Shown here: piece by piece, positions 27,898 to 36,650 of the stretch | Numbering within the stretch: position 1 is the first letter of the stretch | Layout: the number at the start of each line of letters is the position of its first letter | Source of the DNA: Alphaproteobacteria bacterium MedPE-SWcel | GTDB lineage: Bacteria; Pseudomonadota; Alphaproteobacteria; Rhodobacterales; Rhodobacteraceae | Direction of reading: 5' to 3' | Length of the DNA: 64,000 nt | Assembly: GCA_001874255.1 (NCBI GenBank) | Contig: MPDC01000005.1 | Coordinates: 104,273-168,272 of the forward strand | Notes under the pieces: model-generated | Told to the model about the DNA's origin: nothing | Seen by the model: only the letters and a program-made list of their open reading frames with translations | The model's database searches: none | Made by a program: the position numbers and the translations under genes

Positions 27898-28472
27898 CAC
27901 GCCACCTCGCAGGGGCGGCGATAGCGAACCTGTTTCATCAGGAGCCGCACCCCAAACGAAAGTTGCGGCGGCTGCGCGCCATCGATAGCGATCCCCGCCT
28001 CAAACCATTCTTTTGCCAGCAGAAAGATCGCCTGGCGCAGGCGGGCAAGGGTCGGGACATCTGCCCCGCCCACCACCGCCTGCACCCGCAGCAGATCTCC
28101 AGGCACAATGCGCCCGGCCCAGTCCGCGCCAAGCACCAGCTGCGGCTCATCATGGGCCTGCTGCACCCAGGCACCTGCCAGTGGCTGATCGATCCAGCCG
28201 CCCGCGCCGTCGCTGATCGCAAGCGCGGTCAGATCCGCCACCGGCAGAACCGGGAACCACCAGCGGCCCCAGCTGCCACGGGTCACGATGAACTCCACTG
28301 CGCGCGGCGTCAGCGGGCGACCGGTGGCGGTGGCAACGGTTGCTTCAGCCGTCTCCAGAACAAGCTGCAGCGCGCCATCGTCATCGATGTCTTCAGCGGC
28401 GATATGCACCGATCGCTTGAAGTCCGCCACCGCCACACCCGCCGGAATTTCCCCGGCTTCAATCACCCGCAT
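27897..28472 (-). CDS. Head-tail connector protein, gp6-like
   Basis: A 191-residue protein. The chosen start MRVIEAGEIP is preceded by AAAGGAGC; the longer upstream frame is Arg/Lys-rich and non-conserved. Features such as LQLVLETAEATVATATGRPLT and the C-terminal LARLRQAIFLLAKEWFE helix fit the phage gp6-like connector that forms the ring below the portal. It follows the capsid region and precedes the adaptor. Confidence 0.78.
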   Translation of the reverse strand: MRVIEAGEIPAGVAVADFKRSVHIAAEDIDDDGALQLVLETAEATVATATGRPLTPRAVEFIVTRGSWGRWWFPVLPVADLTALAISDGAGGWIDQPLAGAWVQQAHDEPQLVLGADWAGRIVPGDLLRVQAVVGGADVPTLARLRQAIFLLAKEWFEAGIAIDGAQPPQLSFGVRLLMKQVRYRRPCEVA

Positions 28473-28485
28473 CGCCCGCGCTCCT

Positions 28486-28842
28486 TTACGTTTTCGCGCC
28501 CTGCTTCGGCGGAGCACCTGCGGGCGCCGTTTTTTCAGGGGCGGGATCCGGGCTCTGCGCGGCCTCACGCGCCGCCAATGCCTCTTCCCGCGCCTTCAAA
28601 TCGGCCTCGCGCGCGGCGAGTTCATCGCCCTTCCTTTCGAACTCGGCTTGCGCCTCAGCGATTGCCTTTTGCGCTTCCGAGCTGTCGACATGCTGGGGTT
28701 CGACAGTGGCGGACGCGTCCGCGTCATAGGGCCTGCACACGTCCTGCGGCCATTTGGCGAGGGTTGCGGCCTCAAATCCGGCCACATCGCCTTTGACGTA
28801 GCGCCCATGGGTTTTCAGGAATTCAACGATGACTTTTGCCAT
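28486..28842 (-). CDS. Hypothetical phage head-region protein with coiled coil
   Basis: A 118-residue protein. The N-terminal 40 residues (VEFLKTHGRYVKGDVAGFEA) look like a small globular module often encoded beside phage capsids, and residues about 58-92 form a strong Ala/Glu/Arg coiled coil, with a Pro-rich tail. It lies between the capsid and connector genes. It could be a head decoration or assembly factor; the role is not established. Confidence 0.65.
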   Translation of the reverse strand: MAKVIVEFLKTHGRYVKGDVAGFEAATLAKWPQDVCRPYDADASATVEPQHVDSSEAQKAIAEAQAEFERKGDELAAREADLKAREEALAAREAAQSPDPAPEKTAPAGAPPKQGAKT

Positions 28843-28913
28843 ATCAGCAATCCTTGTCAGAGAGGGAAGAGACCCCGGCGCGCACCGCCGAGGTCAGAAA
28901 GAATGCGCCGCGA

Positions 28914-30224
28914 TCAGAGCGACCAGCCGACACCGTTCAGGCCCGCGATGGCCTCATCATGCATCGGGGCCATGTCGTGTTCCGCGATCGCGCGCATCAG
29001 GGTCAGATCACGCTGGAACGCCGACACGGTGTCGCCAGCCTGGTTCACATAGGAGGCCTCGGAGCTGGACCCGAAGGTGATCTGCATGGCGTCACCGATC
29101 ATGATTTCCGCGAAGTCGGCAAAATAGATCTCGGTCTCATCGCCGCCGACGCCCAGATTGTCGGGGATCTGCGACGTGGTGCGGATCGGATACCCATGCA
29201 GCGTGCCGCTATCATCAATCGACGGGAACACTTTGAAGCCATTGGCCCAGCGGAGGCTTGCGAGGAAGTTCTTGGCCGAGGCGCGCATGATCCAACCCGG
29301 CGAGACCATCGCCACATTGGCATCTTCGACCCGGCTCTTGATCCGCCGGATCGCAGCTTCGACGACAGCGGGATCACTGCCAACGGCAGCTTGCCAATTC
29401 GCCGCCAGTACCCACTGGCGCAGGCCCTTCGGCAGATTGCCGGTGCCGTCAAAGCGCAGGAAGGCCAGATCATTCTTCAGGCCCATTTCCAGAATGATGC
29501 TGTCCCGCACCATCATGGCGATGGACGCCGTGGAATGGCGCAGCAGAGAATTTCCGACCGGCACCAGCGAGGTCAGTTTCCTGAACTTCTCCTCCACCTT
29601 GTCAAACGTCGGCTCGCTCTCGACCATCGCGGCGTTTTCCGCGCCATAGGCCGCAGACGCCGGAGTGGCCTGCCGCGCGTTGCGCAGCTCACCGGCCGGC
29701 ATATCATGAAGGCGCGCGCCGGAGGCCCGCACCGTCACGCGCGGACGCAGCAGGCCGATCACCTGTTGCGCCTGCGGGCGCGGCAGCGTCACGCCCCCGG
29801 CGCTTTCCGACGCGCCGGAAAGGGCGGCGGAAATCCCGGAATGGCCGTCCTGATCAAGCCGCGCAGCCGCGCGATCGCGATCGCCCCGCGCATTGATCAG
29901 CGCATGGGCCATGAACCCGACCTCAATCCCCTCATGCTCCGGATCTTTCGGCAGTGCGGGCGCGGCCTGCGGTGCAGCGCTGCCGGTTGCGTCAACTTCG
30001 GAGGTGGCGGTGGCGGCCTTGGCGCGCTCGACGGCCTCGGCCCGGCTGACCCGGAGCTGCAGCGCCTTGAAGTCGCCCTCGGCGGTCTCGAAAGCCGCAA
30101 CCGCCGCCGCCAGCGCCTCTGCATCCACATCGGATGCCGATTCCAGATCCTCGATCGCCTTGGCCTTGTCGCCCATGGCGTCCGCCGCAGCCTTCAGCAT
30201 GCGGCGCAGATCGTTGATGTCCAT
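28914..30224 (-). CDS. Phage major capsid protein, HK97 fold
   Basis: A 436-residue protein. The first 100 residues are helical and acidic, resembling the scaffold-like delta domain removed by the prohead protease, here encoded just upstream. The rest carries HK97-type features: TVRASGARLHDMPAGELR, EKFRKLTSLVPVGNSLL, FLRFDGTGNLPKGLR and the C-terminal FADFAEIMIGDAMQI. An AAAAGGAGAAA ribosome site precedes the ATG. Confidence 0.93.
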   Translation of the reverse strand: MDINDLRRMLKAAADAMGDKAKAIEDLESASDVDAEALAAAVAAFETAEGDFKALQLRVSRAEAVERAKAATATSEVDATGSAAPQAAPALPKDPEHEGIEVGFMAHALINARGDRDRAAARLDQDGHSGISAALSGASESAGGVTLPRPQAQQVIGLLRPRVTVRASGARLHDMPAGELRNARQATPASAAYGAENAAMVESEPTFDKVEEKFRKLTSLVPVGNSLLRHSTASIAMMVRDSIILEMGLKNDLAFLRFDGTGNLPKGLRQWVLAANWQAAVGSDPAVVEAAIRRIKSRVEDANVAMVSPGWIMRASAKNFLASLRWANGFKVFPSIDDSGTLHGYPIRTTSQIPDNLGVGGDETEIYFADFAEIMIGDAMQITFGSSSEASYVNQAGDTVSAFQRDLTLMRAIAEHDMAPMHDEAIAGLNGVGWSL

Positions 30225-30324
30225 GTCGATTTCTCCTTTTCACATGGAGGGCTGCACCCGCGCAGCCCAATTGGCCCCGCCGCGAATGCGCGAGGTGAAC
30301 TCAGGCCAGACTGGCCGGTGAGAT

Positions 30325-31248
30325 TTAGAGGGAGGCCTGCGCCCGGGCCGCCGACGCGCGCGCCAGATAGGCCTGCGACCGGGCCTGCGATTTCGGCGCA
30401 TAGAGCTCCGAGATCCGCGCCATGAAGGCCGCGACGGTCTCGATCCCGTCGACAAGGCCGCGCGCGACGGCATCTGCGCCCCAGAAGACATCACCGCCCT
30501 TGGTGGAATCCTCGCTGCGGCTCAGCTTCGATTTCAGATCCTCGACCGAGATCCCGCGCCCCTCCGAGATGGCGGCGTGGAATTCGGCTTCCATCGCATC
30601 CAGGCGCACCATAGCAACGGCCCGCCCGTCTTCACTGGACAGATCAGGACGCTTGGCCCCCGCGTGCTGCGAGGTGAGAATAAAGCCCTGATCGCCGCCC
30701 GATCCCGGCTGCATCGGCTGGAAGCCGGTCAACATGGTACCGACGGAGCCCACCCAGCTGCCCGGGCTGGCGATGATCTCGCGGCATTGGCTGGCAAGCC
30801 AATAGCCCGCCGAGGCGGCCAGCGGATGCACCAGCCCATGAACCGGCTTCACCGCCGCGCAGGCCTTGATCGCCTCTGCCGCGCCCTGAATGCCGATCAC
30901 GGCACCGCCGGGCGTGTCGAAAAACATCACCACCGCCCGCACCTCATCGCTTGCCGTCAAGGCGTCCATGGTCTCGGTCAGACCGTGATAGGTGGCCCAG
31001 CCCATGTATTTTTCCAACAAGGCCGAGTTTGGCGACAGGATGCCGCGCACCGGCACATAGGCCACGCCGCGATGCACAGCAAAGCGCTCGCCGCGCCCAA
31101 TCTCGACCCCGGCCCCCTGCAGGGCTTCCGTGGCGAGCGAGGCCCCCGTTTCCTGATCCGGCAGATCTGCATTCAGAAACGGCAAAGCCGCCTCACTGAT
31201 CGCAAGCGCAGCGCCGCCCAGAAGCGCGCCAATGGTGGTTCGGCTCAT
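30325..31248 (-). CDS. S49-family (SppA-like) prohead protease
   Basis: A 307-residue ClpP-fold peptidase, the lambda gpC type. The nucleophile Ser146 lies in HPLAASAGYWLAS and the likely general base Lys199 in HAGAKRPDLS, as in SppA. It probably matures the capsid by removing the delta domain. The start overlaps the portal stop by 4 bp, and the portal-protease-capsid order is standard. The C-terminal Ala/Arg-rich tail could be an internal scaffold or be cleaved. Confidence 0.9.
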   Translation of the reverse strand: MSRTTIGALLGGAALAISEAALPFLNADLPDQETGASLATEALQGAGVEIGRGERFAVHRGVAYVPVRGILSPNSALLEKYMGWATYHGLTETMDALTASDEVRAVVMFFDTPGGAVIGIQGAAEAIKACAAVKPVHGLVHPLAASAGYWLASQCREIIASPGSWVGSVGTMLTGFQPMQPGSGGDQGFILTSQHAGAKRPDLSSEDGRAVAMVRLDAMEAEFHAAISEGRGISVEDLKSKLSRSEDSTKGGDVFWGADAVARGLVDGIETVAAFMARISELYAPKSQARSQAYLARASAARAQASL

Positions 31249-32522
31249 GTGTCTTTCCCCTTTTCCGTCTTGCTCTCATCACGGGTCATGTTGGGCGCGG
31301 GGTTCAGCTTGTCGCCCTCCGCAACCGGCTCCAGGCCGATCTTGCGGCGCCCCTCATTCGGCGTCATGAACGGGCCACCGATGGCCTTGTTCATCGCCTC
31401 ATTGCGTTCCCTGACGGTCGGCTGCAGCAGCGCATCAAAATCATGGCGCAGGAAGAATTCCGCCTCGCGCTCGCGGCGGGTCAGCACTGCCATCGCCATG
31501 GTCTGTTCCGCCAGACCGGACCAGTGAAACAGGCAATCGGTCAGATAGTCGATCGCCTGCTGCTCCCCATTGGCCTTCACGCCATATTCCAGCATCTGCA
31601 GCTTCGATGGCGGCATGCGGTACATCGCGGCCAATTGCTCGCGATCAAACTTGCGGCTGGCCAGCAGCTCCTGATCCGCCGCCGTCAGATCGAGGCTCTT
31701 GATGTCCTCATCCGGCCCCAGAACCGGGATGCCGTCCGAGGTGCTGTTCAGCAGCGTCTCCTTGATCCGGCGCGCATTCCGCGTCCGCGTCTCATCATCC
31801 TCATAGGCCTCGCCGAGCTTCATATAGGCCTTGGAATGCGCCCCCGACACCGAGCGCGCCGCCGAATCCTGACCGGCAAAGGCCAGCCCGACCGTTTCCG
31901 ATGCCACCTGCAGCGGCGACCGGCCCGACCACCCATCAAGCGCCATATAGCGCAGATGCACCATCGACCGGCTCGCAACCCGGCGCGCCACACCGGCCCC
32001 ATCCGTAAAATCATAAAAGCGATCCCGGCCCGCCCTCAGCGGCGTGCACCCGTCCTGGTCGACCAGTTCGATCATCTCCAATTCACCGCCGCCGTCGCGC
32101 GGACCAAAGGCATAGCCATTGCCTCGCAGCGCCCAGGCATAGACCAGCGCAAACCGCATGAGTTTGGCAGGCACCCCCGGCGCGGCCTCGACGTTCAGAA
32201 GATAGGTCGCGGGATGATCCCGCACCCGCAGCTCCTGCCCGTCCGCCCGGCGCTGCCACAGCTTCAGCGGCACCTTCGCGAGATCCCCGGCGATATTGTT
32301 GCAGCAGGCAAACACCGTGCCGTGCTGCTCGCCCCGCTGTGGCGTCACGCGCGGCAGCCTGGCCGAAAGCTTTGGCCCGCCGCCCCAGCCGATCTCGGTC
32401 ATCCAGGGCTGCGGGCTGGCGGTGCCGGAGGTCTCCGCCTCTGCCGCTGCGGCCACCACGGGCGGCTCCACCCGCGACATCGCGCCCCCCGCGCGGCTGA
32501 TCTCCAGGCCCAGAATCCTCAT
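31245..32522 (-). CDS. Phage portal protein, HK97 family
   Basis: A 425-residue protein forming the dodecameric DNA entry ring. Signatures include GTVFACCNNIAGDLAKVPLKL, NAEAAPG-like NVEAAPGVPAKLM, and FDREQLAAMYRMPPSKLQML near residue 300, all typical for HK97-type portals. It overlaps both terminase and protease genes by 4 bp. The C-terminal region (NEGRRKIGLEPVAEGD) also fits the family. Confidence 0.93.
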   Translation of the reverse strand: MRILGLEISRAGGAMSRVEPPVVAAAAEAETSGTASPQPWMTEIGWGGGPKLSARLPRVTPQRGEQHGTVFACCNNIAGDLAKVPLKLWQRRADGQELRVRDHPATYLLNVEAAPGVPAKLMRFALVYAWALRGNGYAFGPRDGGGELEMIELVDQDGCTPLRAGRDRFYDFTDGAGVARRVASRSMVHLRYMALDGWSGRSPLQVASETVGLAFAGQDSAARSVSGAHSKAYMKLGEAYEDDETRTRNARRIKETLLNSTSDGIPVLGPDEDIKSLDLTAADQELLASRKFDREQLAAMYRMPPSKLQMLEYGVKANGEQQAIDYLTDCLFHWSGLAEQTMAMAVLTRREREAEFFLRHDFDALLQPTVRERNEAMNKAIGGPFMTPNEGRRKIGLEPVAEGDKLNPAPNMTRDESKTEKGKDT

Positions 32523-34195
32523 ACCACCTCAACCTCGCGCGCCTTGCGTTTCTCTTCCCCGACCTCGGCGCGCCCCAGCGCCATGATCGCCGCCACCGCC
32601 GCATCAATGCGCCCGGTGGATTTCTTCTTGTTCGGTTTCACATTCTCGGCGGCGTCCTCATCGCGGTGCACATTGCCCACCTGCCAGCCCAGCACCGGAT
32701 TGCCGCCGTGGCGGATCTTGTTCTGCGCCACTTTCTCCTCGAACCGCTTCATCGGGTTCGACATCGAGGCATAGCCCTGCCGATGCTCGACCATCGGAAA
32801 CCGCCGCTTGTCCAGCTTGTCCGCCAGATATTTCATGCCCCAGGGATCATAGGCGACCTCCTGGAGGTCAAAGCGCTGCCTGATCCACTCAAGGCGATCT
32901 GCGATCTGGTCTTCATCGATCGTGCCGCCCTTGTGGATCTCCAGCCAGCCCTGATCCCGCCAGCCGACATATTCCCGCTTTTCCGTCTGCGCCCGCTGGA
33001 TGAACCCTTTCGGCCCCTCCGGCAAAAACGTGTAGGTGATCAGATAGATCAGCCCGTCAACCGGCACCGCCACCACAATGGCGGTGGTGTCGATCTTGTT
33101 CGACAGATCCAGCCCCACCCAGGCCTTGCGCCCATAGAGCATCGCCGGATCAAAGGGCGCCGAGGCCAGCCCCTTGTCCCAAACATCCCCGGCAATCCAG
33201 TTCTGTGCCCCTTCGGTCCAGAGATTGAGGTGGAAGCGGCGAAAGTTCGGCATCTTGCCCGCGATCGCCAGCGCCGAGCGCAGCGTCGACTGCATCGCAT
33301 CCACTTTTTTGCTGACCCCGAGGTTCGGGTTGCCCATCGCCCAGGCCTGCGGATCTGCCGGGTCACAATCGGGCGCAGGCTCCGCCACAAAGCCAAAGAA
33401 ACTGTCATCCTCGACCTTGCCGCTCAGCACGCTGTCCGCATAGCCCCGGATCTCGCCGCAGAGCGAATTGCGGTCCTGACCGGCGGTGGTGATCACCCAG
33501 TCAATCGGCTGATCCCGCGCGATCATGCTTTCCACGATCGTGTCCGCCAGCTCGCGATCGGTCCAGCGGTGCATTTCATCACGGGCCAGGAATGACGGGT
33601 TGATCCCGTCCGAACTGTCGCCATCGCGGCTGAGGCAGGCAATGGCGCCATCCGTGCGTGGCGTCTCGATCGAGGTCCGCCAGACCCTCATTTCCTGACG
33701 GAGTAGCGGCGATCTCTTGATCATCCGCTTCATTTCCTTGAACAAAAGCCCCGCCTGATCCTTGGTGGTGGCGGCACAATAGCCCTGCGGTGCCGCCTCG
33801 CCGTCAAACAGCTGCGTGAACAGCATCGGCACGCCGGTATCTGTCGTCTTGCCGTTCTTCTTGCCGACCTGGTGATAGGTCGACCGGAACCGGCGCAACC
33901 CGGTCTCATGGTGTTTCCAGCCAAAGACAGACCCGTGCCGGAATTCCTGCCAGGGCTCCAGTTTCAGCGGCTGGCCCGCCATCGGCCCCGTGGTGTGCTG
34001 CAACATGCCGCCCCAGCGGATGATCCGGCTTGCCGCCTCGCAATCAAACACCAACCCGCGATCGGCGCCGGTTTCCAGATCCAGCAAATGCCGTTCACAA
34101 GCCATGCGGACCAGATCGCCCGCGATGATATCCCCCTCCACAACCCCGGTCGCATAGCGCGAGACCGGGTGATCAATCGGGTCCATTGAGCGCAC
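32519..34195 (-). CDS. Phage terminase large subunit
   Basis: The packaging motor, 558 residues. The ATPase domain has an adapted Walker A, QVGKKNGKTT (109-118), and a Walker B ending in FLARDE (202-207). The nuclease domain begins at VGLDLSNKIDTTA with the first metal-binding Asp at 363. The type fits the HK97-like/P27-associated terminases. The gene overlaps the small-subunit gene by 23 bp; an internal ATG three codons in is an alternative start. Confidence 0.95.
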   Translation of the reverse strand: MRSMDPIDHPVSRYATGVVEGDIIAGDLVRMACERHLLDLETGADRGLVFDCEAASRIIRWGGMLQHTTGPMAGQPLKLEPWQEFRHGSVFGWKHHETGLRRFRSTYHQVGKKNGKTTDTGVPMLFTQLFDGEAAPQGYCAATTKDQAGLLFKEMKRMIKRSPLLRQEMRVWRTSIETPRTDGAIACLSRDGDSSDGINPSFLARDEMHRWTDRELADTIVESMIARDQPIDWVITTAGQDRNSLCGEIRGYADSVLSGKVEDDSFFGFVAEPAPDCDPADPQAWAMGNPNLGVSKKVDAMQSTLRSALAIAGKMPNFRRFHLNLWTEGAQNWIAGDVWDKGLASAPFDPAMLYGRKAWVGLDLSNKIDTTAIVVAVPVDGLIYLITYTFLPEGPKGFIQRAQTEKREYVGWRDQGWLEIHKGGTIDEDQIADRLEWIRQRFDLQEVAYDPWGMKYLADKLDKRRFPMVEHRQGYASMSNPMKRFEEKVAQNKIRHGGNPVLGWQVGNVHRDEDAAENVKPNKKKSTGRIDAAVAAIMALGRAEVGEEKRKAREVEVV

Positions 34196-34610
34196 TCACT
34201 GCATCACCGAACAGCTCGCCTTGATTTGCATAGCTCAGGCGCTTCTCATCAACAGGCGACATCCCGAACAAGCCGCCAAGTGCTTTCAAGGTCGCCAACG
34301 CATCCAGACGCGCCTGCCAAGCGGCCGTCTTTTTCTGTTGCATGCCGTTGCGTGTCGTCACGCTGTAGGTGCGCCCCTCCATGGCGATGACGGAGGACAG
34401 CTCGATGACGTCATTTGCGGCTTCACAGAATTGCGCAAAGACATCCTCGAAAATCGGCTCCAAGCGCCCCTTGCTGACCATGGCAGGCGCGAGCCTGTCC
34501 CAGACGGCCTTGCCGCCATCAGACATCAGATCTGGCGCTGGCGGTACTGGACCAATGCTATCGCCACGCATGCGGATGACGTTATCGAGTTTCGGATTTT
34601 GACCCTTCAT
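34173..34610 (-). CDS. Phage terminase small subunit, P27 family
   Basis: A 145-residue DNA-recognition subunit. The start MKGQNPKLDNVIRMRGD is preceded by GGAAGGAGG; the longer open frame upstream covers the HNH gene in another frame and is rejected. PPAPDLMSDGGKAVWDRLAP and the helical VFAQFCEAANDVIELSS region are typical of the P27 family. It lies directly upstream of the large subunit, as is normal. Confidence 0.88.
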   Translation of the reverse strand: MKGQNPKLDNVIRMRGDSIGPVPPAPDLMSDGGKAVWDRLAPAMVSKGRLEPIFEDVFAQFCEAANDVIELSSVIAMEGRTYSVTTRNGMQQKKTAAWQARLDALATLKALGGLFGMSPVDEKRLSYANQGELFGDAVSALNGPD

Positions 34611-34705
34611 CCCTGCCTCCTTCCCTCTAGTCCAAGTGGGCTTTTTTCTCCAATTTCGCTCGCACGGAAATAAAGGTATCCCCGCCGGTTTCGGAGATCC
34701 CCGCC

Positions 34706-35107
34706 TCAGTTTCCAGATACCCCCCGGTCCCCGTGGAACACCTCCCGCGCGGTCTTGCGGCTGTGACACCGATGGCAAAGCGCCTGCCAGTTCGACCGGT
34801 TCCAGAACAGTTTGCCATCGCCCTTGTGCGGTGTGACGTGATCCACATCCGTCGCCACCTCGATCGCACCCAGTTCGCCGCAATCCGCGCACAGCGGATG
34901 CTGCCGCAGGAAGGCCAGCCGCGCCGCTTTCCACCGGGGATCGCTATAGAGAACCCGCGCCAGGACCGCCGCCTCCGAGGTCTGCGCCTTTGCCCGCCGC
35001 GCCTTCAGCTTGTCCTGCCGCCGCGCCTCGTGCCGCTCGCAATGCGACAGCCCAGGCAAGGCGATCTCATCGCAGCCGGACGCCGCGCAGATCTTCGATC
35101 GCGCCAC
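34706..35107 (-). CDS. HNH endonuclease
   Basis: A 133-residue nuclease. Two zinc-type Cys pairs (CADCGE and CHRC) surround the HNH core: DVDHVTPHKGDG, the Asn in WNRSNWQALCH, and the final His. In HK97-type phages an HNH protein next to the terminase is needed for cos cleavage and packaging, so it is probably part of the packaging machinery. It is the first gene after the strong terminator at 35142-35176, so it may be the first late gene. Confidence 0.9.
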   Translation of the reverse strand: MARSKICAASGCDEIALPGLSHCERHEARRQDKLKARRAKAQTSEAAVLARVLYSDPRWKAARLAFLRQHPLCADCGELGAIEVATDVDHVTPHKGDGKLFWNRSNWQALCHRCHSRKTAREVFHGDRGVSGN

Positions 35108-35141
35108 GGGGAGGTCCTCAGGAGTTGGGAGTTGGCCAAAC

Positions 35142-35176
35142 GAAAAACGCCCGATGCAGGATCACTGCAGCGGGCG
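35142..35176 (-). terminator. Strong intrinsic terminator between early and late phage genes
   Basis: On the minus strand CGCCCGCTGCAG and CTGCATCGGGCG pair over 11 of 12 positions around a 5-nt loop (35176-35148), directly followed by TTTTTCG. It lies between the 222-residue unknown gene (ends 35219) and the HNH gene (starts 35107), both leftward, so transcripts from the early region should stop here unless antiterminated. Confidence 0.82.
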
Positions 35177-35218
35177 CACGTTGAGTGACTGCTTTATGTC
35201 AACCGGGCTAGGATTTCG

Positions 35219-35887
35219 TCAAGTGCTTTTCTTCCAGGGCGCGCTCACCGGCAGGACATCCGTGACCACATGAGCCGTCAAGTGACTGATCTGCAGCGCA
35301 GTTTTGATTTCCAAAAGAGCGGACCACCATTGCAGATAAGCGCGCCGCATCGCCCCGACCTCGCGGGCCGTCGGGCGAATCTCGACCGGACTATAGGCCA
35401 CAGGCTCCAGCACCACGCAGCCGGTGCGTTTGCGTCGGGGCTGATGCGGCCAGCCCGCGTGACCCAGGTCTGCTGCATCTGCTGTTCGCGCCCGCGTGCC
35501 ATGCCGATTGGTCGTGGTCGCCAGAGGGCGCACCTGCGGCTCCGCCTGCCATTCCGGCCTCCGGCCAGCCCGTGCCAGCTCCGCAACCCAGATCGCCATC
35601 CGCCGACCGCCGCAGCTTTCGGGCAGCACCGCCAAAGTGCTGGCCACAATATCGGCATCATGATGGGCGGGCGACGTGCCACCGCCCTGCACACGACAGC
35701 CCAGCCGCGCCTGTTCCATCAGAATATATTCCATCCCGACGCCCGGCCGCGTGCCGGTTTCCCGCTCGATCTCATCAAACTCCACGCTGACTTTCTCGCG
35801 CTGGAACGCCCATTCAACCAGCTCCAGAACCGGAACCGGGCGCTTTTCGGCGCCGCCGGTTCCAAGACCCCGCACCGCCATGGTCAT
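35219..35887 (-). CDS. Unknown phage protein, last gene before the early/late terminator
   Basis: A 222-residue protein that I do not recognise. The chosen start MTMAVRGLG overlaps the upstream stop by 4 bp; the longer frame upstream is not supported. The C-terminal third (RRAYLQWWSALLEIKTALQI, ending in VLPVSAPWKK) looks like a conserved helical module found in other alphaproteobacterial phages near the terminase. It sits exactly where lambda-type phages keep the late antiterminator Q: last early gene, then a terminator, then late genes. That role is inference from position. Confidence 0.7.
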   Translation of the reverse strand: MTMAVRGLGTGGAEKRPVPVLELVEWAFQREKVSVEFDEIERETGTRPGVGMEYILMEQARLGCRVQGGGTSPAHHDADIVASTLAVLPESCGGRRMAIWVAELARAGRRPEWQAEPQVRPLATTTNRHGTRARTADAADLGHAGWPHQPRRKRTGCVVLEPVAYSPVEIRPTAREVGAMRRAYLQWWSALLEIKTALQISHLTAHVVTDVLPVSAPWKKST

Positions 35888-36468
35888 TCTGCACCTGCCT
35901 CCACGACCAGGGCCGCGATCCGTTGACATTTCTCCTGGGCCAGATCGCGAGTCCGGCGGAAATTCCAATCTGCCTCCGACAGTCGGCCACCGCGCGCCAC
36001 CTGTTCATCCTGGCGAATGATCCGACGGCGCGCATCCTCCGCCCTGGAGCGGATCTGGTTGAGGTCATACTCGCGTGGCCAGATCCGTGACCGGCGCAGA
36101 TGGACCAGCAGTTCCGGTGCCCAGCCCTCCGCCAACGCCGCCTGCCCCAGCCGATCGGCAAACACCGCGCGAAACAAGGGGGACGCATCATCAGCGGGCG
36201 GCTGGATCGCCCCCGCCCATTTCAAAATCTTAGCGGCGATCGGGAACTGATCCTGATCCCGGCCACCCGGCATGCTGGCAACCTGCTCCGCCAGCGCCTG
36301 CAGATTGAGATCGTTCATATAGGCCAGCTTGCCGCATAAATCCGCGATCATCGCCTCAAACTGCGCCACCGTCAGTTTCGACGGCTTGGCCAAGCCCAAC
36401 CGCTCCAGCGGTTCAATCAGCAACCGTCGCACCCGCGCCTCGCCCGCTGCCTGTTCCTTCGCATCCAT
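35884..36468 (-). CDS. Hypothetical phage replication-region protein
   Basis: A 194-residue basic, largely helical protein with no recognised domain. It lies between the DUF1376-like gene, across a repeat-rich gap, and the unknown gene, which it overlaps by 4 bp. KLTVAQFEAMIADLCGKLAYMN and ADWNFRRTRDLAQEKCQRIA are its most distinctive parts. A DNA-replication accessory role is possible from position only. Confidence 0.65.
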   Translation of the reverse strand: MDAKEQAAGEARVRRLLIEPLERLGLAKPSKLTVAQFEAMIADLCGKLAYMNDLNLQALAEQVASMPGGRDQDQFPIAAKILKWAGAIQPPADDASPLFRAVFADRLGQAALAEGWAPELLVHLRRSRIWPREYDLNQIRSRAEDARRRIIRQDEQVARGGRLSEADWNFRRTRDLAQEKCQRIAALVVEAGAE

Positions 36469-36580
36469 TCCTGCACCTCATATTCTCAGCAATTCCGAGT
36501 TATCCACAGCCACCGCCCGTGACCTGTCCGGCGACTGACCTTCTGTTTTGTTATGTCTCTGTCTCTGTCCCTGTCGTGCA

Positions 36581-36650
36581 GGACAGTCTGAGACTGTCCG
36601 AGACTGTCTTGAACTGTCCGCCGGACAGTCTTGGACAGTGTCGGGACAGT
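36581..36650. repeat. Phased array of 7-bp GGACAGT/ACTGTCC repeats
   Basis: Seven copies of the heptamer GGACAGT or its complement ACTGTCC start at 36581, 36593, 36603 (one mismatch), 36613, 36623, 36633 and 36644, close to one helical turn apart. Pairs form palindromes: 36581-36599 and 36613-36629 (ACTGTCC-GCC-GGACAGT). The last copy touches the stop codon of the DUF1376-like gene. The pattern suits a protein-binding array such as a replication or partition site. Confidence 0.75.

Noticed and set aside
15842..35107. Gene transfer agent instead of prophage
   Set aside because: Rhodobacteraceae GTA clusters lack integrase, excisionase, immunity and replication genes, and have a different tail-tip set (DUF2460, DUF2163, NlpC/P60). 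All the phage-specific functions are present here.
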